6,716 nucleotides of DNA from the NCBI GenBank assembly GCA_947630935.1, contig CANRJL010000056.1:1-6716 (forward strand), in the 5' to 3' direction. This DNA comes from an uncultured Bacilli bacterium (GTDB lineage: Bacteria; Bacillota_I; Bacilli_A; RF39; UBA660). Below the pieces are notes generated by a model, which was given only the letters and a program-made list of their open reading frames with translations, searched no databases and was not told the origin of the DNA. The position numbers and the translations under genes are program-made. Within the stretch, counting starts at the first letter, position 1. Each line of letters starts with the position of its first letter. Below, in pieces: positions 1-6,716 of this stretch.

Positions 1-2192
1 TTCTTAGAATTATCTAATTCACTTTTCCAAAAACGATTTCTATTACGTCTAATATACCAATTAGATAAATCATCAGAGACAAAATTAGTAATTAATTTAA
101 CAACTTGATTTAAGTCATATAAATCATAATATTTTGTACATTCTAAAACTAAGCGATTATATTTAGAAATTAACCATTTATCTATTTCTTCACGGTCATT
201 TATTTTAACCTGACAATCATCAATATCAATATGGTCAGCATTAGCATACATTTGGAAGAAAGAATAAGTATTTTTAAATGGGTTAAAAAATTTAGAATGA
301 ACTTCTTTTAAACCTTCTTCATCAAATTTTAGAGGTGTCCAAGTGGGTGAAACGTATGGCAAATACCATCTTATTGTATCAGCCCCATATTTATGCATGA
401 TTGTAAATGGCTCGACTGCATTTCCTTTGGACTTATGCATTTTATGACCATTTTTATCTAAGATTAATTCGTTTACTAAAACATTTTTATAAGGACTTTT
501 GCCAGTCATAAAGACACCAATAACTAAAAGACTATAAAACCAACCTCTAGTTTGGTCAATACCTTCAGCTATAAAGTCAGCTGGATATTGGGTTTCCCAT
601 AATTGTTTATTTTCAAATGGATAATGATATTGACTAAATGGCATAGCTCCTGAATCAAACCAACAGTCAATTACTTCTGGAACTCGATTCATTTTTTGAC
701 CACATTTTGGACAAGTAAGATGAACACTATCAACATAAGGACGGTGTAAATCAAGTTTTTCAATATCAATTTCTTCAAGAGCTTTTTCCTTTAACTCTTT
801 TTTACTACCAATCATCTCCATATGTCCACAGCTACAACGCCATAAAGGAAGTGGTGTTCCCCAATAACGATTACGACTAATAGCCCAGTCATTCATATTT
901 TCTAGCCAATTGCCAAATCTTTTTTCACCAACAAAAGATGGATACCAATTAACTTGGTTATTTTCAGCAATAATTTTATCTTTTAATTTAGTTACTTCTA
1001 AATAATATGATGGTCTAGAATAATAAACAAGTGGTGAGTCACAACGCCAGCAATGAGGATAATCATGTTTCATTTTTTGCTTTTTAAATAATTTATCATT
1101 GGCTTTTAACCATGAAATTACTTCTTTATCAGCTTCAAAAATATTCATACCCTTCCATAAACCATCTGTATATGTAGCATCTTCACCAACTGGGTTTAAA
1201 TAAGGTAAATGATATTTCTTGCCAACTTTAGCATCATCTTCACCAAAAGCAGGAGCAATATGAACAATACCAGTACCATCACTCATAGTCACATAATCAT
1301 CACAAGTTACAAAGAAAGCTTTACCATCTACTTTTAAACTAGGAATTAATTGTTCATATTCAACATATTCTAAATCTTTACCACAATATGTTTCTAAAAC
1401 TTTATATTCATTGCCTAAAACTTGAGGCGCTAAAGAAGAAGCCAAAATAAATTTATAACCATTAGATTCGGCTAAAATATATTCATCATTTGGGTTAACA
1501 CACAAAGCAACGTTACTAATTAAAGTCCATGGAGTTGTTGTCCATACTAAAAAGTAAGCATCCATATCTTTTCTTTTAAAAGGTACAATAACGGTATTAG
1601 CATCTACTTCTTTATACCCTTGAGCAACTTCATGAGAAGCAAGACCAGTTCCACATCTTGGGCACCATGGCATAATTTTAACGCCTTCATAAAATAAACC
1701 TTCAGTAAAAAATTTTTTTAAAATATACCATTCAGTTTCAATATAATTATTATCATAAGTAATATAACGATTATCTAAATCAATGAATTGTCCCATTTCT
1801 TCTGTTAATTTCCGGAATTGTTTTTCATTATCCCAAACTGTTTCCCGACACTTTTCATTAAATTCTTTAATGCCATAATTTTCAATATCATTTTTACCAG
1901 TAAAACCTAATTGTTTTTCAACTTGAACTTCTACAGGAAGACCATGAGTATCCCAACCGACTTTTCTTAAAACTTGATGACCTTGCATTGTTTGATATTT
2001 GCAAAAAGTATCTTTTAAAAATTTACCAAATAAATGACCTATATGCGGCATACCGTTAGCAGTAGCTGGGCCATCATAAAATACAAAAGGTTTGTTACCT
2101 TCACGATTATCAATAGTTTTATTTAGAATATCTATTCTTTTCCATTCTTCTAAAATATCTTTTTCAACTTCATGAACATTTCTTTTATCTAA
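1..2192 (-). CDS. ileS: Isoleucyl-tRNA synthetase, partial (C-terminus beyond left edge), start codon not identifiable
   Basis: Class I aminoacyl-tRNA synthetase that joins isoleucine to tRNA-Ile in the cytoplasm and hydrolyses mischarged valine. About 730 codons are readable in one frame, with no stop at the points checked. Counting from 2192, the order is: GPATANGMPHIGH (HIGH site, about residues 40-53); a CPRCG cysteine pair; the editing (CP1) domain with WTTTPWTL near 217 and GTGIVHIAPAFGEDD near 310-322; a second four-cysteine zinc-type set (CSCG near 452, CPKCG near 492); WFDSG near 511; and KMHKS (584-588), a variant of KMSKS. The readable part ends in the anticodon-binding region at WYIRRNRNRFWKSE. 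The HIGH context resembles the long, eukaryote-like IleS class (type 2, usually about 1030-1045 residues), so roughly the last 300 residues are missing. The frame opens after TAA at 2199-2201 with no usual start codon; 2192 is only a working 5' end, next to the AAGGAG site. The identity is certain, the start is not. Confidence 0.96.
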
Positions 2193-2194
2193 TT

Positions 2195-2200
2195 CTCCTT
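2195..2200 (-). promoter_or_regulatory. ileS ribosome binding site (AAGGAG)
   Basis: A strong Shine-Dalgarno sequence, AAGGAG on the minus strand, overlaps the in-frame stop TAA (2199-2201). Its usual spacing would put the start near the TTA (2192-2190) or GAT (2189-2187) codons of the ileS frame, but neither is a start codon. The nearest ATG (2179-2177) is 15 nt away and in another frame, where it meets a stop after nine codons. The site therefore marks where ileS translation should begin and makes the missing start conspicuous. Confidence 0.75.
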
Positions 2201-2212
2201 AATTTAACTTAT

Positions 2213-2234
2213 TTAACAAGATAACGATTGTTAA
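2213..2234 (-). promoter_or_regulatory. Hairpin in ileS leader, possible remnant of the T-box antiterminator
   Basis: A perfect 7-bp inverted repeat (TTAACAA / TTGTTAA) with an 8-nt loop, TCGTTATC, lies between T-box Stem I and the ileS ribosome binding site. It occupies the place of a T-box antiterminator or antisequestrator. It lacks the conserved UGGNACC bulge that pairs with the tRNA acceptor end, and no U-run follows, so it is not an intrinsic terminator. Its role is unknown. The interpretation as a remnant rests on position and on a loose resemblance of the flanking bases. Confidence 0.4.
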
Positions 2235-2239
2235 CCCGC

Positions 2240-2342
2240 AAAGATTATTTAAGTGATATTTATAAAGTTTCTTTGTTTGGTTTTCACCTACCCAAACTCG
2301 CTTGTTAAAGAAAATCATTTATAAACGTGTCTTAACTCTTTT
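2240..2342 (-). ncRNA. T-box riboswitch Stem I, isoleucine specifier (AUC)
   Basis: T-box leaders bind uncharged tRNA and control the downstream synthetase gene. The transcript can form a canonical Stem I. A basal helix pairs UUAAG with CUUAA, flanked by AAAGA/UCUUU. UUUAUAAA (2325-2318) pairs with UUUAUAAA (2266-2259), and UUUCUUU (2313-2307) pairs perfectly with AAAGAAA (2274-2268). A bulge AACAAGCGA (2306-2298) follows, like the AG bulge of known T-boxes, then a distal helix GUUUGG/CCAAAC closing a loop GUAGGUGAAAA with the GGUG-AA signature that contacts the tRNA elbow. On the 3' side, AUC followed by A (2257-2254) sits where the specifier loop is expected and matches isoleucine, in agreement with ileS downstream. 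The remaining T-box parts are not recognisable (see findings). The fold was made by eye. Confidence 0.8.
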
Positions 2343-2351
2343 GACAAATAT

Positions 2352-2380
2352 ATTATAAAAAACACTTTTGGGCTTGTCAA
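2352..2380 (-). promoter_or_regulatory. Consensus sigma-A promoter of ileS
   Basis: TTGACA (2380-2375) and TATAAT (2357-2352) are separated by exactly 17 bp, a full match to the housekeeping consensus. Transcription should start near 2345, just ahead of the T-box Stem I. This gives a leader of about 150 nt before the ileS ribosome binding site. The promoter begins about 35 bp after the mutS stop codon, so ileS does not depend on mutS transcription. Confidence 0.88.
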
Positions 2381-2415
2381 GTCATAATCGCAAGCTCTTT
2401 ACCCACTTTTGAAGC

Positions 2416-4956
2416 TTATTTTTCTAATTCTTTTAACTCATATAAAGCATTGATAGCTTCCATAGGAGTCATATGTAATGGGTCGATTTGTTTTAAACGT
2501 TGATGAACTTGGTCTTCTTTTTTCTCATCTGGAAACTCCATAGTTAACTGAATGTTTTCATTTTCCATTTTTTTCTTAGGCTTTTTTTCATAAACAGCTA
2601 AAATATTATTAGCATTAGTAATAATCTCTTCAGGTAAACCAGCTAATTTAGCAACATGAATACCATAGCTTTTATCTAAAGAACCATTTTTTACTTTATG
2701 TAAAAAAGTTAAATTGCCATTTTCTAATAAGGCCGAAACATGAACATTCTTAATTGCGGGAATTTCTCTTTCCATATCAGTAAGTTCATGATAATGAGTC
2801 GAAAATAATGTTTTACAACCAATTTTTTTAGTAACATATTCTAAAATAGCTCGTGCTAAACTCATACCATCATAAGTAGCGGTTCCTCTGCCTAATTCAT
2901 CAAATAAAATTAAAGAATCTTTAGTAGCGTTGCAAATAGCATTTTTACTTTCTTTCATTTCAACCATAAATGTAGATTCGCCACTTACTAAATCATCACT
3001 AGCCCCAATTCTTGTAAATATTTTATCGATAATTGGTAAATTAGCCTTACTAGCTGGCACAAAAGAACCCATTTGAGCTAAAATAATAATAATTGCTAAT
3101 TGCCGCATATAAGTTGACTTACCACTCATATTAGGGCCAGTAATCAATAAACTATTTATAGAATTATCCATTACACAATCATTTGTGACATAAGAATGAT
3201 TGCTAACTTTTTCGATAACAGGATGACGACCATCTTTAATATCAATAATATGATTGTTATTTAAAGTAGGACGAACAAAATGATATTCATCAGCACATAC
3301 TGCTAAAGACACGATTGCATCTAATATAGCAATAATGTTAGCTGTATCTTTTAATTTTAGAAGGTCTTTACTAATTTCTTCTTTAATTTCTTGGAACAAT
3401 TGATATTCTAAATCAACAATTTTTTCTTCAGCATTTAATATCAAAGCTTCTTTTTCTTTTAATTCAGGCGAAATAAACCGCTCACAATTAGTTAATGTTT
3501 GTCTTCTCTCCCAATGAAGATTTTCAGTTACTTTACTAATTTGACCATTACTAACTTCAATAAAATAACCAAAAATCTTATTATAGCCAATTTTTAAATT
3601 GGATATGCCACTACTTTCTTTTAACTGTTGTTCAAAATTAGCTATGAAATCTTTACCACTACTGCGAATATTTTTTAATTCATCTAATTTTAAGTTATAG
3701 CCTTCTTTGATTAGATAACCTTCTTTGATAGTTACAGGAGGATTTTCATAAATAGATTTTTCTAATAATTCATAAATCTTAGAATGAGTATCAATATTCA
3801 TTTCAAAATTTAATTCTTTAACAATTTCTTTAATTTTTGGAAGTTCTTTTAAACTTATTTTAAGTTGAAGTAAATCTCGAGCATTTAAAGAACCACAAGC
3901 TATCTTGCCACAAAGGCGCTCTATATCATAGATTTTATACAAACAGTCACGTAATTGGTCTTTTAAAATAAATTCATTATTTAATATTTCAATATAATTA
4001 TATCGTTTCTCAATAAGCATTTTATCTTTTAAAGGACTCATTAACCACTGTTTTAATTTTCGGGAACCCATACTAGTTTTAGTTTTATCTATTAACCATA
4101 GTAAAGAATATGTTCTTTCTTTTAAACGAAGAGTTTCAATTAATTCTAAATTACGGACACTATGAACATCCATTACTAAATAATCATCAGGATAAACTAC
4201 TTGAACAGTAGCAAAATGATTTAAATTTTTCAGTTCTTTTACAACTAAATAATATAAGAGATGCTTAACCCCTAAAATAAGATGTTCATCTTCTAAATTA
4301 GCATATAAATTAGTATATTCATCTTCTAAATACTGATTACTAGTGGAAACTTCTATACCATATGAACCTTTTAATAAACCTATTAGTTCTAAATCAGCAT
4401 TATCTTTTAAAATTACTTCTAAAATTCCTAAATTTAAAATTGTACTTATTAATTTTTCTTTTTGATGGGGAATGATGCTTACAGACAGAGAACCAGTGGA
4501 AATGTCAGCATAACAAAGAACATAGATATAATCAAAATCTAAGACACTGGCAATATAATGATTATTATGTTCATTTAATAATTCTAAATCAACAACTGTG
4601 CCTTTACTAATGACTTGAACAACGCCTCTTTTAACCATTCCTTTGGTATTTTTAGGGTCTTCTAATTGTTCACAAATAGCTACCTTATAACCTTTATTAA
4701 TTAATTTTTCAATATAAGGTTTTACCGAATGAAAAGGCACACCACACATGGGAATTCTTTCACTTAAACCAGCATTTTTTCCTGTTAAAGTTAATTCTAA
4801 TTCTCTACTTGCTATTTCACCATCTTCAAAAAATAATTCATAAAAATCGCCTAAACGATAAAATAATAATTCTTCTTCATAGTCACTTTTAATTTCTATG
4901 TATTGTTGCATCATTGGCGACAATTGTTTTTTATCTACTTCACAACGTTTCATCAT
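2416..4956 (-). CDS. mutS: DNA mismatch repair protein MutS
   Basis: ATPase that recognises base mismatches and small loops after replication and recruits MutL. At 846 residues it is a complete bacterial MutS of usual size. In order: N-terminal mismatch-binding domain with the Phe-x-Glu motif in GDFYELF (F38, E40); connector, lever and clamp domains; C-terminal ABC-type ATPase with Walker A GPNMSGKST (607-615), the STFMVEM signature region near 661, Walker B LILFDE (D686, E687) followed by GRGTATYDG, and the conserved His in STHYHE (H721). QLTMEF (803-808) fits the QLxLxF sliding-clamp-binding hexapeptide apart from Met for Leu. The C-terminus has the expected MTPMEAINALYELK helix-turn-helix dimerisation segment. 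The start could be Met1 or Met2 (ATGATG); ribosome-site spacing slightly favours the second. mutL, a frequent neighbour, is not in the window. It has its own promoter, and a terminator lies upstream. Confidence 0.98.
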   Translation of the reverse strand: MMKRCEVDKKQLSPMMQQYIEIKSDYEEELLFYRLGDFYELFFEDGEIASRELELTLTGKNAGLSERIPMCGVPFHSVKPYIEKLINKGYKVAICEQLEDPKNTKGMVKRGVVQVISKGTVVDLELLNEHNNHYIASVLDFDYIYVLCYADISTGSLSVSIIPHQKEKLISTILNLGILEVILKDNADLELIGLLKGSYGIEVSTSNQYLEDEYTNLYANLEDEHLILGVKHLLYYLVVKELKNLNHFATVQVVYPDDYLVMDVHSVRNLELIETLRLKERTYSLLWLIDKTKTSMGSRKLKQWLMSPLKDKMLIEKRYNYIEILNNEFILKDQLRDCLYKIYDIERLCGKIACGSLNARDLLQLKISLKELPKIKEIVKELNFEMNIDTHSKIYELLEKSIYENPPVTIKEGYLIKEGYNLKLDELKNIRSSGKDFIANFEQQLKESSGISNLKIGYNKIFGYFIEVSNGQISKVTENLHWERRQTLTNCERFISPELKEKEALILNAEEKIVDLEYQLFQEIKEEISKDLLKLKDTANIIAILDAIVSLAVCADEYHFVRPTLNNNHIIDIKDGRHPVIEKVSNHSYVTNDCVMDNSINSLLITGPNMSGKSTYMRQLAIIIILAQMGSFVPASKANLPIIDKIFTRIGASDDLVSGESTFMVEMKESKNAICNATKDSLILFDELGRGTATYDGMSLARAILEYVTKKIGCKTLFSTHYHELTDMEREIPAIKNVHVSALLENGNLTFLHKVKNGSLDKSYGIHVAKLAGLPEEIITNANNILAVYEKKPKKKMENENIQLTMEFPDEKKEDQVHQRLKQIDPLHMTPMEAINALYELKELEK

Positions 4957-4959
4957 TAA

Positions 4960-4967
4960 CCACCCTT
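4960..4967 (-). promoter_or_regulatory. mutS ribosome binding site
   Basis: AAGGGTGG precedes tandem ATG codons. The GGTGG core is 3 nt from the first ATG and 6 nt from the second, so the second ATG (4953-4951) is the better-spaced start. The AAGGG part, taken alone, would suit the first. The two choices differ by one residue. Confidence 0.65.
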
Positions 4968-4983
4968 ATGTTGCCTTTTAATA

Positions 4984-5012
4984 ATTATAACAAAAGAAAA
5001 AAAGAAAGTAAA
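4984..5012 (-). promoter_or_regulatory. Probable mutS promoter
   Basis: A perfect TATAAT (4989-4984) has TTTACT (5012-5007; four of six consensus bases) 17 bp upstream. Transcription would start near 4977, giving a leader of about 20 nt that holds the ribosome binding site. The -35 lies within the hairpin that terminates the preceding gene. Confidence 0.65.
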
Positions 5013-5021
5013 AAACTTTCT
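4991..5021 (-). terminator. Rho-independent terminator of the acetyltransferase gene
   Basis: A 7-bp stem AGAAAGT/ACTTTCT (5021-5003) with a TTTTT loop is followed by a run of seven T, then C and four more T. The stem begins inside the TAG stop codon (5022-5020). It is AT-rich and therefore weak, but placement and T-run fit an intrinsic terminator separating this gene from mutS. Confidence 0.72.
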
Positions 5022-5589
5022 AAACTTTATGAAATTTTCCATCCTCATAATATTGTTCACTTTTATTATCTTCACATAAAACATAAAAACGATTATCCAT
5101 TTTGGTATTTTTCTTTTTAATGATAGTAGGACTACAATAAGCAACAGAATTATCAGGCATATCTTTGGTAACAACAGCATTTGCACCAATTCGACAATTA
5201 TTGCCAATTGTAATATTGCCTAATATTTTAGCGCCTGCGCCAATATAGCAATTATCGCCAATCTTTGGGTTACCAATATTTTTACTTCCTTTTGTCCGAA
5301 TAGCACCAATGGTGACTTGCTGAAATATGACAGCATTTTTACCTATTTCGGATAAATCAGATATAAATATTCCTAATAAACCATGTGGAAAATAAGGCTT
5401 ATTTTTAAACTTGGCAAAAATGCCAATATAGCTTCCTTTTTTATCTAAATATTGTGAATAAACTGTGGCAAGCAAACCATTTTCTTTATGATGGGACTCT
5501 AAATAATCTTTTAATTCCCAAATATCTTTAAATCTTAAAAAAACAAAAAAACCAAGAATATTTTTTAACCAGTTTTTTAAATACATCAT
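5020..5589 (-). CDS. Hexapeptide-repeat O-acetyltransferase, serine acetyltransferase (CysE)-like
   Basis: Predicted cytoplasmic acetyl-CoA-dependent acetyltransferase of the left-handed beta-helix family. Positions are counted from an upstream in-frame ATG at 5607. After an alpha-helical, partly hydrophobic N-terminus (residues 10-60) come PHGLLGIFIS with probable catalytic His75, then hexapeptide repeats: IGKNAVIFQQVTIG, IGDNCYIGAGAKILG, ITIGNNCRIGANAVV. The PDNSVAYCSPTII closing segment follows, and a charged tail of about 30 residues ends in YYEDGKFHKV. The HGLLGIFIS and FQQVTIG wording looks closer to CysE-like enzymes that may modify glycans or other acceptors than to classical CysE, which is longer at the N-terminus; the true acceptor is unknown. 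The ATG at 5607 directly abuts the promoter -10 and has no ribosome site, so the start is placed at 5589 (189 residues), or 5586; GGTGA lies about 8 nt upstream. No cysteine pathway gene is nearby. Confidence 0.85.
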   Translation of the reverse strand: MMYLKNWLKNILGFFVFLRFKDIWELKDYLESHHKENGLLATVYSQYLDKKGSYIGIFAKFKNKPYFPHGLLGIFISDLSEIGKNAVIFQQVTIGAIRTKGSKNIGNPKIGDNCYIGAGAKILGNITIGNNCRIGANAVVTKDMPDNSVAYCSPTIIKKKNTKMDNRFYVLCEDNKSEQYYEDGKFHKV

Positions 5590-5596
5590 ATCTATT

Positions 5597-5601
5597 TCAC
5601 C
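5597..5601 (-). promoter_or_regulatory. Weak ribosome binding site deciding the acetyltransferase start
   Basis: GGTGA lies 7 nt before the tandem ATGATG at 5589-5584. The upstream ATG at 5607 has only TTTTTTATAAT before it, with no purine-rich site, so this GGTGA supports the shorter protein. Confidence 0.5.
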
Positions 5602-5607
5602 AAACAT

Positions 5608-5636
5608 ATTATAAAAAATTTTTTCATTCTGTTCAA
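5608..5636 (-). promoter_or_regulatory. Promoter of the acetyltransferase gene
   Basis: TTGAAC (5636-5631) and a perfect TATAAT (5613-5608) are 17 bp apart, and the spacer contains AAAAAATTTTTT. Transcription would start near 5601, downstream of the first in-frame ATG (5607), so translation must use the ATG pair at 5589/5586. The promoter sits in the short gap after the surface-protein gene, for which no terminator is visible. Confidence 0.72.
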
Positions 5637-5651
5637 GATAGAAATGGTAAG

Positions 5652-6716
5652 TTATAGGCTTAAGGTATATGGTGAACTACTGCTTCCTGCTCCACCGGTT
5701 ATTTTAACTGATGATTTTAAATAAACAACTGGTTTAATACTAGTTACTCCATTTACCTGAAAACCATCTATAGCCCCACCACTCCATACGCCATACATTC
5801 CATTAATCGAATTAGAATTTGACGTTAATGTCCATTGAGTATTAATACTATCAAATATCCAATTATCATCATTACATTTACTTGTATTATAACTATTCAA
5901 ATTTACTGTTAAACATGTATTTCTTAAAGTTCCACCTACGGCATAGCCATAGTCACTAGGATACATTAAGCCCACTTTACCTGTCCATGTTGTTTGATTG
6001 TTTCCATAATGAATCGTTCCATGTTCAGCTGTATAAAAACCACTAGCCGTATAGGAATGACTGCTTAGTCCACCAAGATTCCAGACAACATTATCTATTA
6101 AAGAACTATTTGCTTCATTGCGAGCCTTTAGTACTTCATTTAATGTTGCAGTTGTCCAGTCATTACTATTGCCACTATCCCAGGCAAAATTGCCGATACT
6201 TTCGGCTTTAATAATTTTTAATCTGCTTTCACCAGCACCACTAGCACTTGTTTTAATATTGTTCATAACCCCAATGATGCGCCATAGTTCATTATTAAAG
6301 CGAACATAATTATTCGGACTTGCCCCAATGTATCTAATATTTTTATCACTTGTATTATCATTTGCTAAATTGGTGGTATCTTTACTTGCTTCATTTTTAA
6401 TGCATGTTGCAGCATTTGTTCCTCCTTTGCCACATGTTGAAATATTATTCATTTCTTCTTTTTTAAAATATAAGGAACATCTGGTTTTAGCTTTGGTTAA
6501 ATTCTTAACTTTTGGTGTCCATTCTTCATAATTCCATTCAATTGTTGCATCATTATCACATATGGCTTTCTCAAAGGTTAGATTGTCAGTATTGTTTTTC
6601 TTAGGAATTTCATCTAACCAAGTACTTCCATTATAATAAGCAAAATAGACATCACTATGACCATAGTAATTTACTTTACCATTTACAAATTCAAAACTTT
6701 TATTTACTTGATATAA
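5652..6716 (-). CDS. Putative surface/extracellular protein, C-terminal part (N-terminus beyond right edge)
   Basis: An open frame enters at the right edge and gives 354 residues before TAA. The ATG at 6452 is internal: upstream codons stay open and encode matching material. Residues 20-85 form a small beta-rich unit (SDVYFAYYNGSTWLDEIP, AICDNDATIEWNYEEW, NLTKAKTRCSLYF) with Cys53 and Cys80 that could pair. Then comes a long unit with YIGASPNNYVRFNNELWRIIGV (129-150), RLKIIKAESIGNFAWDS, TWTGKVGLMYPSDYGYA (243-259), Cys pair 268/281, QWTLT (294-298), and a C-terminal SIKPVVYLKSSVKITGG with a Ser/Gly-rich end. Richness in Asn, Ser, Thr, Gly and Trp, with paired cysteines, suggests secretion. 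From memory it resembles a multi-copy family of gut Firmicutes surface proteins; the WRIIG...KPVVYLK order recalls folds of the FGE-sulfatase/C-type-lectin kind or DUF6273, which is inference. No LPXTG anchor or C-terminal membrane segment is seen; a signal peptide would lie outside the window. Function unknown. Confidence 0.8.
   Translation of the reverse strand, partial: LYQVNKSFEFVNGKVNYYGHSDVYFAYYNGSTWLDEIPKKNNTDNLTFEKAICDNDATIEWNYEEWTPKVKNLTKAKTRCSLYFKKEEMNNISTCGKGGTNAATCIKNEASKDTTNLANDNTSDKNIRYIGASPNNYVRFNNELWRIIGVMNNIKTSASGAGESRLKIIKAESIGNFAWDSGNSNDWTTATLNEVLKARNEANSSLIDNVVWNLGGLSSHSYTASGFYTAEHGTIHYGNNQTTWTGKVGLMYPSDYGYAVGGTLRNTCLTVNLNSYNTSKCNDDNWIFDSINTQWTLTSNSNSINGMYGVWSGGAIDGFQVNGVTSIKPVVYLKSSVKITGGAGSSSSPYTLSL

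Noticed and set aside
2152..2179. Short frame from ATG at 2179 (M-F-M-K-L-K-K-I-F) as a leader peptide
   Set aside because: It lies inside the ileS reading region in another frame, is 15 nt from the AAGGAG site, and the isoleucine control is already explained by the T-box Stem I; nothing supports a real peptide.
2372..2395. Possible mutS terminator (GCTTG/CAAGC stem with a T-run nearby)
   Set aside because: The stem is only 5 bp with a 14-nt loop, and the T-run begins 9 nt beyond it. The 3' arm and T-run overlap the consensus ileS promoter, which explains them better.
4914..5120. Plus-strand frame of 68 codons
   Set aside because: Antisense to the mutS start, the terminator and the acetyltransferase end; no ribosome site or recognisable protein features.
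4956..5207. Minus-strand frame of 83 codons over the end of the acetyltransferase gene
   Set aside because: It overlaps the acetyltransferase in another frame and runs through the terminator. Its hydrophobic, Ile/Leu/Lys/Phe-rich translation is what AT-rich DNA gives by chance; no domain is visible.
6450..6452. ATG at 6452 as the start of the surface protein
   Set aside because: The same frame is open upstream to the window edge and encodes a coherent Cys-containing domain, so this Met is internal.
6118..6531. Two plus-strand frames (6118-6309 and 6328-6531)
   Set aside because: Both are antisense to the surface-protein gene, whose sense frame stays open through the region and has clear motifs; their hydrophobic translations are shadows of Asn/Lys/Ser-rich codons.

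Overview
The window is AT-rich DNA from a low-GC Firmicutes-type bacterium. All recognisable genes lie on the minus strand. Consensus sigma-A promoters, AAGGAG-type ribosome binding sites, a T-box leader ahead of ileS and TGG for tryptophan wherever checked all point to Bacilli or Clostridia-like organisms. The gene at the right edge resembles large surface-protein families common in uncultured gut Firmicutes and Tenericutes-like lineages. That assignment is inference; no taxonomic marker search was possible.

In minus-strand order (right to left) the layout is: (1) 6716-5652, the C-terminal part of a probable surface or extracellular protein that runs off the right edge; (2) 5589-5020, a small hexapeptide-repeat (CysE-like) O-acetyltransferase with its own promoter and a hairpin terminator that begins at its stop codon; (3) 4956-2416, a complete mutS encoding the mismatch-recognition ATPase, with its own promoter; (4) a leader of about 200 nt with a perfect TTGACA-17-TATAAT promoter and a well-formed T-box Stem I carrying an isoleucine AUC specifier; (5) 2192-1, ileS (isoleucyl-tRNA synthetase), running off the left edge without its C-terminal part.

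Each gene after the first has its own promoter, so these look like adjacent single-gene units and not one operon. The closest functional link is the T-box leader and ileS: uncharged tRNA-Ile should control synthesis of the enzyme that charges it. Two things there do not fit. The ileS frame has no ATG, GTG or TTG between the upstream stop and the HIGH motif, although an AAGGAG site sits in the right place. The leader keeps a full Stem I but has no recognisable T-box bulge sequence or terminator before the gene. Either this is an unusual, shortened T-box/ileS junction or small deletions (biological or from assembly) lie between about 2185 and 2240. No clearly new multi-gene system is visible; this junction and the surface protein are the parts worth a second look.
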